Shown in pieces: positions 1-14,300 of a stretch of 64,000 nt of DNA; position 1 is the stretch's first letter, and every line of letters starts with the position of its first letter. The notes beneath the pieces are model-generated. The model made no database searches, had not been told where the DNA came from, and saw nothing but the letters and a program-made list of their open reading frames with translations. This DNA comes from Diprion similis (lineage: Eukaryota > Arthropoda > Insecta > Hymenoptera > Diprionidae). The DNA is taken from NCBI RefSeq assembly GCF_021155765.1, contig NC_060107.1, positions 7,116,501 to 7,180,500 of the forward strand, in the 5' to 3' direction. The translations under genes were made by a program, and so were the position numbers.

Positions 1-3000
1 AAAGAATGCTACTAGAATTCAGATTTCCTTCCTAAAAAGAACGGTTTAGAAATGATTGAAAAATAAAAGAAAAAAAAAAGAAGTGAAATGTTACAATCAG
101 TAACTGTTCACTATAGACTATATAATATATCTTTTGGTTTACATTGCAAAAATAAATCTATTTCGTTTGATTTACTACATTTTTTCAGTTACTTAGTGTT
201 TCAGCAGATTTTCTACGGTTCGACTTGAAAGCTAATTTTCATTTTTTATCCAAAAACTAGTGTGTTTTTCGGTTGGGGTAAAGAGTTGAAAAGAATCCAA
301 CGATACTAGTAGACATTTCTCGCGCAGAATAACGTCGAAAGGCGGTAAATGTCCGGGGACGCATTACTCTTACTCTTACTCTACCTAAAGTGCGCCTATT
401 TCCCCGGGATTAAGCGGCAACAGCAACACTCCGGACCCCATAGACATATCTGGGCCACCTGCAGGCTCAGTCACTTCCTGGTTCCCGGTTCCTACTCTCC
501 TCTTAATTCCTCTTTTTGCTACCGCTTAACGCCCGCTTAACCCCGTCGTGGATACGGGGATCGGAATTCCTTTTAACGGCACGTCGTACTTTCGGAACAG
601 AATTAAATGTAACGGTGGAAATTTTTTTTTTTTTAACTCATTTCGATTCTGTATCTTTCAACGAAGATATCAGATTTTTTCCACAATTTTTCTAAACTTC
701 TAACAAAAGTTATACGCGTTACAATGGACACGTAATGTTTTTCAAGTTTACAACTTTGCGGTAATATGTGCCGAATTTATACACACAATAATGCGTGACT
801 CAAAGGGTTAAAAAAAATATGATGAGTAAAACTTTTGATATTAATTTCTGAAACGCACGTCCACTAGAATCGACAATCGTTTTGAAAGGGCTCGCAGTTT
901 GACTCAAGAGATCAGCTACTCGGCAACTTTGCTTACCAAGCTTGCAGCTTAGCTGGATCCCAGGCTGTTGATGGGATCAAACTTGTAGCACAGTCAGTGG
1001 GCTGCGCGTCTTAATCTTGTGAATTGTGATTAAGACCGTGATCCATTGATGACGATCGTTTCACATCATTTAAAAAGTAACCCTCCATAGTTCCATTAGT
1101 CACCACAGTCCACGATATTCGACGTTATGAAAAATCTGCATTATTGAAACGAAATTTTGCTTTGCTTCAATGCTTCGAGCGCCGATTCATCCGTAATAAT
1201 AATTTTATTGGTGGTGATGGTTGGATTTTGTTAATATCTAAATCTATAATCCTCGAATAAAATTTCTTTTATTCAAATTTGAATTTCCGGATAAGCTTAA
1301 GAAGTGCTAAACTTCATAATAAAACTTCACAGAGTCACAACTTGAACAATATTTTGATTTTGAAAACCGGATACAAATTTCAATTCAATGAATATAATAG
1401 CCGAAGTAAATAATTCGTACAATTTACGCCATAACAATTTATACAACTCAAATCAGAGCCGTGTTTTACTCTGCGAAATTGTACGAATTGTTGTTTACGA
1501 GCTGCGGGAGATTTAGAGAAAAACGTGTCACTGCATGAATGGGTTGAAAATTTCTCTCTTAGATTTAACGTATTATTATACGAAAGGATACCACAAGTCC
1601 ACAATGGATGTGTGCGAAGCAATTATAACGTTTATAACTGTGTAATCAAATTAATACAAACGTGCATCATCTGTACACGAAATTTTGTGAAAGGTCAGGT
1701 AAACTCGGTAAAATTTATAATACATTATGAAACATAGAGAAATTTAAGACGCCGACTAAATTTTCATGAACTTTGTTTTGCGTTTAACAATACATATGAA
1801 GATCTAAGCAGACACACCGAAGGCAGTATTTCAATCAAGGAAACAAGTTTATACATGTAACTGCGGCTTATGACGTATGTCGCAATTTGAATACGTCCTG
1901 CACATAAAAGCTCCTCGTTTGTCTGCGACGACGGGAAATGTATAATACATACAAGCTAAAAGTATTCGAGCTTGCTCGTCTCAGAAACAAAAGTTTTTCA
2001 GAATATTACTCGTGAGTGAAATTGAAGTGTCGATTTTAGAATTCATATTATGTGCAAATATCAATCGAATCGAAGAAGAAGAAGAAGAAGAAGAAGTAGT
2101 CGCGAATTCGTCACTTCGAGTTGTCATAACCGCGGCGTTACTCCTTTAATCGAGACAGCTCTAAGTTTGAAGTAATTTGCCGATTTGTCCAGGAGTAATC
2201 CTACAAACTTCTCTGGGTAATTATCGCGTCTTTAGAGGGTCGCTGGGGCTTTATCGGATTAACACGAACGACGCGTCTTGACGCATGGCATTGCTTCTTC
2301 CAAAGGGTAAACTAGCGAGCCATCGGTAGCCAACCGTGAGATTACCTTCCCTCAACCACGTCGCTGATCTTCCGAGTGAGTCGAAATCTGATGGCTGTCC
2401 TGAATATCATTCGAGCTTTCCGGATCACGGGAGGATCGTTTTTACATGTAAAAACGGGATGGCGAGTTATTTAAAAAAAATTAAACAACGAGCGATCACC
2501 AAAATTAAACGAATAAACAAACCGTCACCTACTGTGATTCAATCTGTGAAAGATAAAAGATAAAGTTTGAAGTAAAAAAAAAAAAAAAATGTAGTCGTTT
2601 AATTTCACCTCGGGATGCACAAAATATTTCATCTCCATTAGCACCGTTCAATTAGTATTCCATCGAATGGCTCGATCAAAATTACTATCAATCGTTGTTA
2701 TTTTGTTATTATATTTATACACGATAAATGAATTAATTTCCCGACTGCAAAAAGTTTCTGAATGCTATAGTATTCTAGTAAATATAATCTACTCGCCGAG
2801 TCCCTGCCCGGTAAATCGCGATCATGAATTTCTACTGTCTCTGTCTAATAACCTGCATCAGAAATCAACCGTCAGCTGTAACACTAACCGATTGAAACTG
2901 CCGGAAACTAGTTTCATCGATTCGCTGTATTTCTCCGTCACAACTATTCTCGCGTTTAATCAAAGTCTGGATTTCCAATGTAATCACCTTTGATTCCTGT

Positions 3001-6000
3001 AACAGCTTGCTTCACAAACCAGTTCGGCGATGCGTCTAAAGATGAAGAGCCGAGATCGCGTTACCGATCAAATCGGTTCCTCAACTCCTATCAGTTCAAC
3101 AACGATGAACCAGGGTCCCATATCACCGAGATTTTGCCATCAAAACGATTCGAATCACCGGAATCTGTTCGATATGGTCACGTTCTAAATAGTTTCACAG
3201 TCCTAATTTGAATCACACACTGTTCGTGCATGTCTTCATGACTTTTTAGTTCTGCAAAGTTAAATCCATAAGAAGCATGGTGCAGGTATTGCCGAGATTT
3301 ACACAGATGTTTATTCACCGGGAAGCTGTTTAGAATTTTGGTTGGCTTTGCAATTCTGATTTCGTAAACAGAATTATGGTACATGCAGGTCAAATATATA
3401 TTATACATATTTATATATTACATACGTATATATGTGTGTACCTATGTATTTACTTGTAGGAAAATTTATCGCGTCTTGTATTCTGGGGTTTTCTCCGTCA
3501 GAAGCTTTTATAAAGAGCATTTAAAGTGCAGGGATAAAGCTTTGAATCGGCGACAATTAAGCCTCGCTCTTCAGGTCTCCGTAGAACCGTTTAGTTCTCT
3601 ATTAGCAAGCGACAGATTTAATACAAAATCCATTTGTTTGCGGAGCCGAGAAAGTACCTGTAATATGTATACCGATGTCTAAGTATATGTGTGTAATACA
3701 CAAAGTACGGACTCTGCGTAGAGCCATGGGGTTAATATGACGAGTTGTATGGAATAATAACATATTCACCAGGAGCTTGCAAAGCTTAAACGTCTTGCTT
3801 CCGTTACCTTCAGCCCTTGTACTCACGCGATCTATTAATTTACACCATGCCATGTGGGTTATAGGTGAAACCTATAACCTGTGTGTGAGTATATATTATA
3901 GTTAGATGGTCGGGAAGTGAAATCGCAGAGCAAATTTCGCGTCGCGATTAGCGGCGGGGCTGAATAAACGTTGATAACATGTATAATTATTATTGATATA
4001 ATAATATGTGGTGACATGTTTGCCTTTACGATTCAAACTGCAAGGTAACTATATATAATTGTCCAACAAGTCAATAGCATCTTCGATCGGACTGAATGGC
4101 TTCTTCATTTCCATCGACGAATTGAAAATTCCTTCCGTCTCTGGTTATCCCTCAGTCGCCTAAATTCGTTAATTTATACGGGAACATTGTGAGATATCAG
4201 TGAAAGTAATAGCGATTATCGTATTGCTAAAAACATGCCCTGTATGCTGTAGTTTCGAGTTTCGAGTTTCCTGATTTTTTTTTAAATTAATGGAACAACC
4301 GACTCAATCCGGTATCGCCCTTTTCAATCCAGTGAATTTCAGGGAATCAATAATAGCTGTAGCTTTGAAGTATTTGATATTGCAGAGAACGTCACTGCAC
4401 GTAGGTAGGTACCAATTACCGCCATAATGGCCGAGAGATATTCGAATTTCGAACCTGTTCATTTTCATCGTTATATCCCAAGTACCCCGCGCGATTAGGT
4501 AACAGACTTGTTATTTCACGTTGGAAAAGCCATTCGACACACCGATTCTCATCTGTGCTTTCAGTGTGTGTAACTGTATAGATATACCCATGCAGAGCGT
4601 AAACGATAGCAAAGTATATTGAAGTGAAAGAAAAATGAATAAAATTAAAACAAGGTACCCAAAGTGAAAAGACAGAATGGGAAAGAAATGAAGTCACGGG
4701 TCCGAGATACGCGTATAGTTCATTAAAATTTCTAAATAATTATACGCTGTGAAGAAGGTCCTAATTGCTTGTTAAGTTATGTAATAATAAAACCTGACAC
4801 AGCCGGGTGCCGAAGCGAAGGTAAAGGTAAGGGGGAATAAACAAAAATACGAGAAAAAAAAGCCGAACAGAATAGGGAGTTCGATAAATAATAATAATGA
4901 TATGATTTTCAGGGAGAAAAAGAGACTCGCGCGCTGTTAACGATTCTCCGCGATCAGATCTTATGGTAAATATCTGAAGGCCCCATCAATTACGTCAGTC
5001 ATCCTCGAGCTTTCTTGTATGCTTCATCTACAGAGCGGCCGAGTTACACGTGATCCTTAATTCACCTAACAAGAGCACTGAACACGCAAGAGGTATACAT
5101 TGTTATGAGAATTTGGCCATCAAGTCTTAGCAGAGATACGAGCTCATATGGATTGTGACGTTGCTGAATTCCTCTGTTAGCTTCTCTGAAAATGGGACCA
5201 ACAGAGCTCTGCTCTTCGTTTTTATAAAATTAATATTCTGAGGTACAATATTAAAACCGCTGTTAAAAGGTCAATAACGTGAGGTGGAATTGAACTACTA
5301 ATTCACTCATTTAACAGGCGCACAAGACTTCTAGATCGTCCTGTGTATTTACTTTTCAAATTCAACCGCAAAGTTCTCCGTGCAGAGGACTTTTCACAGC
5401 AAAATCTACGGTTCTAAAAAACATGTCAAGCTTCGGCGAAGTGCTTGCTGTTTAATTTGGTTCATCATGTCTGCTTGATTGACGAAGATCCAGATACTTG
5501 CGATCGGATCATGTAAACGCAAGCATACGATGACTATTTTTAGTAATCGCTTCAAAGTGTTGCAACAGGGTGCATCTAAGAGCACTCTAAGAGTCTTTGT
5601 GAGATCGGATTCGGTTACCGCCAGGAATATTCGGTAAAAGCAGCAGATATTCGCGGTATGCGTTCGATTGGATGGACATCTCATGCGCAAAATGAATTGC
5701 GACAAGTTCGGAAGAAACTCTCTATACTTAGATACCCGGATTTTGGAGTTTCATAACATACATATTGAGCGACAATCTGTGTGTAATCGAGGGTAGGTAA
5801 CCGAGATGATATGTAAAATATGAGAAGCAAGGGAAGGATATTTTTTTTACAGAGCTTTTGCTGTAGAAATGCTACAAAAAAGCTAATTTTTTCAATTTAC
5901 AAACGTACTGTGATTCTTAAATTCATCATCGTTATGAAATAAGAATTGGAAATCGCTCACTAACAGTAACGGACAAATTGGCCATCAGAAAGGATCGGGG

Positions 6001-6523
6001 AAAGATGCAAGCAAATTAGTTGGACATTTCATTCCATGCTTCAAAGCTTTTGCCGCGCTCATTCAATAGCACATTGGCTATTTTAAAAATTTGTATAGTC
6101 TTAATTTTAGACCGTCAATAAGTAATAAATGTTTGAACATCTTTACTGGCAGTTGTCGTGTGTCTCAAGTACTAGCGCCCTCCAACAAGAAGTAGGTTTT
6201 TAGAACGATAAACGGAGGTCGGTAACCGCTCACTTTCCCACCGAGTACCGGAAGTCTAGTAGAAAATTTACCCAGGGTAACCGTCTCAAATTCTTCCACC
6301 AACGGCAATCTCTAGTCAACGTTATAATCTATGGCAAAAGGCAGGCGGCCGTTAAGCCGCAGTGGACGCTTGCATTCAAATCGCTGGAGAGTTGTCAGAG
6401 GTTGTGCCACCCACTAAGGAGTGAAATATAAAGCACAAACTACCATAAACCGTTCTAATGACTAGAAATTAGAGAAACAACATTCAGATTCGTGTAGCAA
6501 CTATCATCGCACAATCGTAAACG
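1..6523. other. Long stretch without a recognisable gene
   Basis: I see no ORF here that I can tie to a protein family and no convincing exon chain. The longest ATG-started ORF is 108 codons (2667-2993, +). Its N-terminus is hydrophobic, but there are no homologues I know. The region holds AT-rich low-complexity DNA (for example 3400-3450), a GAA microsatellite and a short TTTCGAG tandem near 4256-4270. It may contain distal regulatory sequence or non-coding exons that cannot be recognised by eye. Confidence 0.5.
2072..2096 (+). repeat. GAA trinucleotide microsatellite
   Basis: About eight perfect GAA units in a row, in non-coding DNA. No ORF reads through it. It is a simple sequence repeat, likely length-variable between individuals. 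Confidence 0.85.
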
Positions 6524-6831
6524 GTAAGTTTATGCGATATTTAAATTGTTAGAGTATTATTTACGTTTGTCAAATTAATCGACATTCCACCTGTTTACAC
6601 TGATCAACAAATAAATAACTTATAACCACCGTACCAACCCTTTTTTCATGTGACTATGTAATACCGAATACATATTTTGTCCTACATTTTGCTAGGTATT
6701 CAAACGTAATCAAACATTTTAAAAATTTTACTGTTCATAATTATGAATGTAAGATACAAAAGATTTATGATCTAATTAATTGTAAAAATCCTTGTTGACC
6801 AGTTTTATGTTTGTTGATCAAGTGTTCTTAG
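6524..6831 (+). other. Probable intron in the Nuf2 5' UTR
   Basis: A strong donor (ACG|GTAAGT, GT at 6524) lies about 300 bases upstream of the Nuf2 start. A pyrimidine-rich acceptor (GTTCTTAG) ends at 6831, ten bases before the ATG. This suggests a non-coding first exon ending at 6523, with the promoter just upstream, around 6300-6480. It is inferred from splice consensus only and has no transcript support. Confidence 0.45.
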
Positions 6832-6840
6832 GTTTTCGTC

Positions 6841-9114
6841 ATGGATAAGGATGTTGAAAAGGTGTATACTATCCTTGTGGAAACAAATTATCCTGTGTCT
6901 CTAGAGGAGGTGAAAAATCCAACTTCAGAATGTATGATCAAAGTTGTCCTGACTTTCCTATCAGGATTCTCAATTGATGGAAATACGATTCAAAGGGTAA
7001 GTGGAAAAATAGCTTCAGAGAAACTGTAGATCCGGTGATATTCTATTGTCAATATTTTATGCCTGTTCAGTGTCTTATGTAAATATAGAGACACTGATGA
7101 AGAAGCTGCTTTATTTTATATTTTATATTAATGTATATTACCATTCAAAATTTCATGTGTTACAATAATTTCAGGCAACTTTTGAACAGGAACAAAACTT
7201 GTCCTATCCAGAGACTTACCACGAGATGATAAGCATAATCAATTTACATCAAGTGATGGTGAAAATATGCAACCAGATTTTTATAAAAGATTTTTTTATC
7301 ACCGATTTATCCAGCCCAGGTACACAATTACTAGATTTTTGTATTTAGTTTCTTGAATCCTCTTACAAAAAAAATACTTCAAAAGCGATCATGAGGATAT
7401 TTGTTCTTCATTTTTAGATCAAGGTCTTTTTTCACCTTAGTATATTGTTTGGAATTTATATTTTATAGTCACTCCAAGCTGAGATTTATGTTACAGGTCA
7501 GAAGAGAGCTAGGAGATTGATTGGGACATTAGTAAATTTTGTTCTATACGCACAGAATAAATCTGAAGAACTAATAGAACCTTTAAATACTATATTGACC
7601 AGATTAAATACTTTGAATGAACATGTGGAAAGGAAAGATAAGAATATGCAGTTTCGCAAGGACATAGTACTAGAAAATTCCAAGAAAGCAGCTCATAAAG
7701 AAAAAGTAATACCATATGTCACGTCTTGGAGAGATTAACTTGACTCTAGACTTGGTTGATTATCCAAACTATTCACTCTAATATATTTGACCGTTGTCCC
7801 AAATTTTGTGAAATTGTTGCTTTAATGAAAGTCGCAGTTCAAATTAGCTTTACTACATCTTGTGATATATTTTTAAATATTTGCTGCGGTTTTGTAGTAT
7901 CTGAAACAAATTCAAGAGATCAAATCCCGAGTTGAGAAAAGAAATAAGGCTCACGCTACTGATGAAGAACGAGCACAAAATGCTAAGCTTGCTAAAGAGA
8001 AGGAACAACAAAACCATGAAACAATTAAGCAGCAACTTTTTAAGGTAGTATAAATTGTCTGTGACCCAAAAAAATGAAGGAAACGTCCCTTCGTCAAAAT
8101 AATTGAAGTATCTATATATAACAACATAATAAGCTGTCTAATTGGTACTATCGGTTTAGAAGGGTTGTTTATTTTCAAACAGATAAACGAGAATATAGCT
8201 GAAATGGAATCTACAATTGTCAAATCACCGGAGGAATATGAGGCACAGCTGGCCAATAATGGACAGTTATATGCCGAAAAAGAAGAGAAACTTCAAACAC
8301 TGGTAGAAAAACTTCGCGCAAAGAGCGAGCTAAACAGTCAGTTTGAAAGAGTCAAAGATTTCATTATTCAAGAGCATGAAAAGTTTTCTAAAGTGCGGGA
8401 TGCCCATCATAAATCTACGTAAGTCACTCAGATGACTATTTGAACAATGAACAATCGAGTAAAGGGGAAAAATTTCGACGTGTCTTTTTTCAAGTCCTTT
8501 GTACTCGAAGTAATCAATGCATTTGTTGGTATATAGGGAGCTGGATAAAGTACATGCGGAGTTATCTAGGCAACTAAACGAAGTACAAGCTGAAATACAA
8601 ATATTGCATGAGGAATCGGCGAACCCAGTTACTGACGACAACGATCCAATAACGGTCAACGAAGCGCAGGCTCTTTACCAGCAGCAACTCGCATCACATC
8701 GTGAAATGCATAACAAACTCCTGAGGTGATCAATATATTGAGATTTTCTGTTTTTGTGTTGGATAATTATATATTGTTGCAATCTGTCTCTTCCTACTTA
8801 TAGTCGAAATCAAGAGGTTCAATACAAGTTTGACGAAGCTTCAATTTGTTGTCAAAAATCACGTACAAAGAGAGAATTATTGACTAAAACAATTACGAAG
8901 CTGGAAGAAGAAATTGCCCAGCTTCTGAAGGATTATCAAGACACGTATACTAGTAGAATACAGAAGGTAATTCCTCATATTTTTTCAGTCTAGTAGTCAA
9001 TTGAATTTTCATTAGATACAAAACATCTATGAATCACTGAAATATTCACCAATCTAATTTCAGGAAGTCGAGATTGAAAAATTGTGGAAGAAGAGAACTC
9101 CGATAATTAACTAA
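6841..9114 (+). CDS. Nuf2: Kinetochore protein Nuf2
   Basis: Subunit of the NDC80 complex, which links centromeric chromatin to spindle microtubules and supports checkpoint signalling. Eight coding exons join in frame: 6841-6996, 7175-7319, 7497-7705, 7898-8044, 8183-8418, 8537-8725, 8804-8966 and 9064-9114. They give about 431 residues, within the usual Nuf2 range. Residues 1 to about 120 match the Nuf2 N-terminal calponin-homology fold, with a start reading MDKDVEKVYTILVETNYPVS and the pattern FEQEQNLSYPETYHEMI. From about residue 140 onward the protein is Lys/Glu/Gln-rich coiled coil, as expected for dimerising with Ndc80. The start is the first ATG of the conserved N-terminus, next to a likely 5'-UTR acceptor. 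A possible AATAAA signal lies at 9200-9205. The identity is secure. The exact donor of exon 3 was chosen by phase. Confidence 0.9.
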
Positions 9115-11304
9115 TTGCAATTAAAAGCCTTATTTTTCTAAAATCATTAAAAGCAAACTCAGCGAAATTGTTTGTTTTTCTTTCGAACAACTCCAGTTCA
9201 ATAAATATTCTGACTCTATAAGAGTTTGTATGTCGTAGCAAAAATCTTATGCCTGAAACATTGTAATTTGCTACATCAAGCTTATGATAAGGAAGTTCAT
9301 AATTTGCTCGATTCAATTGCTACAGTTTATTCAAAGAAGCTATAATATAATTGTACAAGAATCTATGATTACAAATAATGGATTACAAGAGAAATTTTCA
9401 ATCATTGTTCTTGTTTACATGGTGCAAGTTTTCTAGTTATATTGTTATTAATTTCAAAATACCTCAGACTGCGATATGCTGCCAAAAATAATTAATTTCA
9501 AAAGTGTAAGAACAGTGATATTTCACATAACGGTAATAAATGCTCTAATTTTTCAGACAACTCTGTGTAAGGAATACGTAATAATTTGTACAGCTATAAA
9601 CGTAACCAGTCATTACCCTGAAATAATGGACACCTGGTATTTTAATCATCCTCTTACCGTTGATGATGTCTCAAATCTAAGTTATAACATGTGCAGAGAA
9701 AATGAATGAGAAAACTCGGTACAGATCATACCATACCTTGTTATTTGGAACAAAAAGGTTTTTTTCAATCACAAGGAGCAAGAGTAATAACTAAATAAGG
9801 GAATGTATCGAGAGATTATCGTGTATAATTATTTTATGCAAAACAACACCGCTATAAAATAATAGGCTTCCTAATTTCTAAAATAACTTATGAAAATTAT
9901 AGATAATAAATTAAGATGTTTGATCATCCGGATACCAGACATACATGAATATAAATCAATCAGCAAAACTTACTTTCCAAAATTGAAACACCTCAAAACA
10001 ATTCCTATAATATTTTTGTTCTAATACCGCTGCTTCACTTGTTACTTTAGTTTGATTAAATAATACGAATAAGTAACAATGCCAGCAGTGATAAAATTCA
10101 AGATTCAATGATTCAGTCAACGAATGATAATGATTGTAATGACGGTAGTCACTTGAAAAATTCACATTGAAACATTAGTTTTTTACAATCGTCTTGTACA
10201 ACGTGTCAATATTAGCATAATCTTGTTATTCCCTTGGCTTGGTAAGTGGTAAGCTTAGTAGAGTACGTTATTCCAGTTGTCTGTGAATTCTACACATAAT
10301 TATAGGTACTAATATACGGATGAAGTTTAGATTCATCGTTACCAAGGATGTGCCGAGTGTTCGGTATTAGTAGGAAGTTTACTATTATATTATTTCAATA
10401 CATAATCCACTATAGATTCCAAAAGTACGGAAGCCGCTGAGACCTCACTTGGCTACAGACTACATTTCCACCAATTAACGGCATGGGTCACCTCCTCACC
10501 ATTCAACTAGCAAGGACCTCACGTTTCCAAACCAAAATTACGGATCTGAGTTTTTTAATTATCTATTCAACAAAAACAGATTGATCTATCAAGAAAGTGA
10601 CCTATTCATTTTGGTTTTGATTTGTTTCGTAATAAATGTTTTCCGAATCAAAGCAAACTTTCCAATTCACGAATAGATATTAGTAATACTTTTCTGGATT
10701 TCAAAATTTACCTATTGATTTCTAATTTTACCTATTGATTTCTAATTTTAAATCAACGGAATATTCTGTCGCATTAGGCAATTTTGAAAATGGTCAAACA
10801 TGTCCACTACCTTTAAATTTAAATTGGCTTAGAGTTGACCCTTGTCTTCAAAGAATAAATTTTTTTTTTTTTTTTTCTAACAATAACATTTCGCTCCAAG
10901 GAATGAGAGCTGTGGGTATAATGTATACCTATTTATATAAACTCAACAATGTTTGATTCAGGCTCTTACGCATGTCAATTACAATGAACAGCGACTGCGT
11001 GGCCTCTTCGATAACTGATTGTTATATAACTTAAAAGATAAGTAGCGAGAGAGCAACTCAACAAATCGTTTATTTATTGCAATTGTACATTCTTACTTAT
11101 AGTTTTGATTAGTTGCTCTCTCCTTTTTGAATAAACTTTGCTGTACTAAGAAAATGGGATACCGCGATCCGTTACCCTGTATTACTGTCTGATAGGCCTC
11201 GACTTATTTTCATAGTTCACACAAAACAGGTGTGTTTTGGATTCTCAATTGACTGATCGGTATCCTACATTCTTAATTTATTTTGATTCGGGATTTTTGC
11301 AAGC
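9115..11304. other. Convergent 3' flank between Nuf2 and hyccin
   Basis: The stretch should hold the 3' UTRs of the two converging genes. ORFs here are short and unrecognisable; the longest on the + strand is 9476-9709. A 22-bp unit is repeated directly around 10709-10751. A 12-bp inverted repeat (11047-11058 with 11111-11122) flanks AATAAA motifs on the minus strand. I see no RNA gene. Confidence 0.5.
11047..11122. repeat. 12-bp perfect inverted repeat around minus-strand poly(A) motifs
   Basis: GAGAGAGCAACT at 11047-11058 is the exact reverse complement of 11111-11122, with a 52-base loop. The loop contains TTTATTTATT, which reads AATAAATAAA on the minus strand, about 230 bases beyond the hyccin stop. 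It could be a hairpin near the hyccin 3' end or the ends of a tiny degenerate element. Its function is unknown. Confidence 0.5.
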
Positions 11305-14300
11305 TCATACAGAGCTAACTTGAACAGAATTATTCAACGATTCTGACTCACTGAGGTTTCTTAATGTTAAAGGTGTTTCTGAATTGATATCTTCTGTGAC
11401 GTCAGGAACTTTGACCAGCCGTTCGTTTTCTATTAAAGCCATACTTGAGTCTGATGCATTAGCATTGGTATCTGAATTTTTCTTTCTTGTCGAAGTTCCA
11501 TTTACAGAGCCCTCAATATCTTGGCTGTCGTTGTTAAGCATAGAACGACTACCTTTTATGTTCTCTTTTGACGATATCTGTGACGATCCAATTTTTTTAT
11601 CCTTATCAATATTTGTGACGTAACCATTTTTCGCTGACTTTCCATCTTTATCCTTAGGTTTTTTTCCTAATCCAGGAAAGTTCGGAATTTTCGACGTAGC
11701 CTTAGAATCCTTGGCCTGGCGCATAGAGCCAGCACGGCTTGTGTCTCCTGTTTCCTGCTCTTCTGTGATCGACACTAGGTTGCCCTTACCTTCTCCCCCT
11801 GAGTCATCCTTTGCTGCTTGAATTGGAATATCATCTGCACAAAGGAAAAAGGAAACCATATAACATTGGAAACAGCTTGTTTTTTTTTTTTTTTTTTTTC
11901 TGAAGAATAGAAATAGTGCCTGGTTTCATCTTAAACATAGATGCAATTATCCAAGGAATTTTCTTTCACTAATCAATTTGAGGCATTAGGCACCATTTAT
12001 TGATTACATTACAGTGCCAAAAATTCTTGTAGCACTACAAATGAAGATGAGTAACGAAAGCAGACATGTAATTGCTAGTATTTTGAAAAAAGAAAGTAAC
12101 AAGCCAGTTCTGTCTTCCCTATGTTAAAATTTCAATAGCCAGTTTCAGTTACAAACGCAGATTATAGCAATAACTCTATCATTCGAGACTTCTTCATTCT
12201 AGAATCACGCTCACTTTCGTCTACTTGAAAATGCTAATCATCTTGCTATTGTTTAGAACTACGGTACCGTGCAAACCTGAATACATCGACATGCAATTTC
12301 GTGGGATTAAAAGCAATCCTAAATCTTTGTATTTGCTGTAATGCAATTCACATGAGTAATAATCAGGGATATTTGTATATGGTGAATCTAAAATAAAGCC
12401 AACCATTTGCCTGTGTGACAATTGCAGAGTGTACATGGTGGTGCAGGTGTAACATTGCGTAGATAATTTGAATTGTAGGCGTTGAGTAGCCAATAATTTT
12501 GCAATGTGGATATTTTGTTGAATGTATTGGATGGTGCGACAGCTTCATAGATTAAAATTTGTTGATACCATGTATTTGTCGACAAAGCGGCAGTAGAACA
12601 GAGGCTAACCGGTCTACTATTGCCAATATACAAATTGACAGGCTCCCCGAGAACTTCATCCAGTCTCTGCTCTTCCAAAACTCTATAAAGACGAGCACCA
12701 GCGCTCATCCTACTCTCGCTAGGAGATACGCTTCTGTCTTTAGATTCTTTGCGCAACCTTCTATGCACAGAATCCTGAGTTCCCAGAGTTTCAGCTTTCT
12801 TTAATTGTTCATCTTTCTTCTTCTTAGGAGAAGATTTGCTCGGAGAGCTTTGGTTGCTGTTTATACTTTCTCGCCTGGAACTGTCCTTGGATGAGGAGGA
12901 ATTAGCTTTATTTTGAACAGTATCCTCCTCATCTGGAGAATTTTGTTGGGAATGTTTCCAAGGCCATGTCCGATGTCTGCTAGTTGGCATAACGGGCTGC
13001 TGTTGTTGGACGCTTACAGTTTGGGGCTCAGCCAATCCAAAAAATTCTTCCTCCAGATCGTCTAATGACACATACGTGCAACGAATGCACATCCGCTCGG
13101 TTTACTTATCATTATGCTCCACAAAGCATTCAACAATCAACACAACTACCGTATCCAATTAAACAGCTAACTATACTAGAATTCAATTTTAATGTTCGAA
13201 AAAGAGGGGAAAAAACCATATCCCACAATAATAAACAACATATTGATCGACCTTCTCAACTTCTTTATATGCTTCATGCACTAAATCCCCTTAGAACAAA
13301 TCTTAGATACCTATATTCTGAAATGTGATAGTTCCAGAATATGTACACATTTTATATAGAAGAAAATGAGTAGATGGATGGAGTAAGTAACTGATGAAAG
13401 ACCGAATATATAGAAAACAGGTATGTGATACAATTCAAAACAGAAGAGGATTTTGCCCTGTCCATGATCAAGGCGTTATACTCTAGTACATACCTATGCA
13501 ATTCATTTGTACAAGTAAATGTATTTACATTCGATATGAAAAATTTTCTTACCTGGCAACTTCTTTGTACGAAATGATGCGTTGGTAATCATTGACTTGG
13601 ACACAGTAACGGTAGCTGTTGCTGGGGATAGTGCAACACTGATGCCCATAGGTCCATCACCAGGTTGCCCTGAATTTGAAAAAAAAGTGAGACATGTTGA
13701 TTATATATTAAATTCTTTTGGAAAGTACATGATGCTGTCAAATTTAAGTATTATTGCATTCGGATAAATTACTTGATCTTACCCGACGAGCCAGAGCTGC
13801 TGGAATTACGAATTGCATTGGTCACCAACATAACATCTGGGTATGCCTCAAAACACGCTCTGTTGTGAATGTCCTCAAGTGCTTGACTTCCTACATACCA
13901 ACAGTCGTTATACCTGAAATGACTCAATAATCAGAATGATAGAACAAGCAGCAAATACAAAGGTGTATACTCTGAATTTGATCAAATGTCAAAACTATAT
14001 ACAGTACATTTATATGGGCTCTATTATTCTGTAGTCTATTGGAAATGATGTGCCATTTAGCTAAACTTAATGGCTTACATACATGGCAAAGTATACAGCA
14101 TGGAGAAACTCTAGCAGAAACTGAGCTGATACAGGTATGCGAGGCAGAAGCCTCGGAACAAAGCTTGAATCACTTCCATATGACGATCTTTGATGGTGTC
14201 CTGGTTTTGTGAATCCTTGTGTTACAAGTCTGGAATGCATTTATGAGGATGTTTATTTAAACGAGCCTGTAATCGGTACTTTAAATTGAAAAATAGGAAT

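Noticed and set aside
9476-9709. 77-codon plus-strand ORF after Nuf2
   Set aside because: No family features, AT-rich codons, and located in the likely Nuf2 3' flank.
12388-12560. Extension of hyccin exon 8 to the stop at 12388 as the main C-terminus
   Set aside because: A separate, clearly coding Ser/Lys/Asp-rich exon at 11305-11834 fits the family tail better; the extension is probably intronic read-through, though an isoform is possible.
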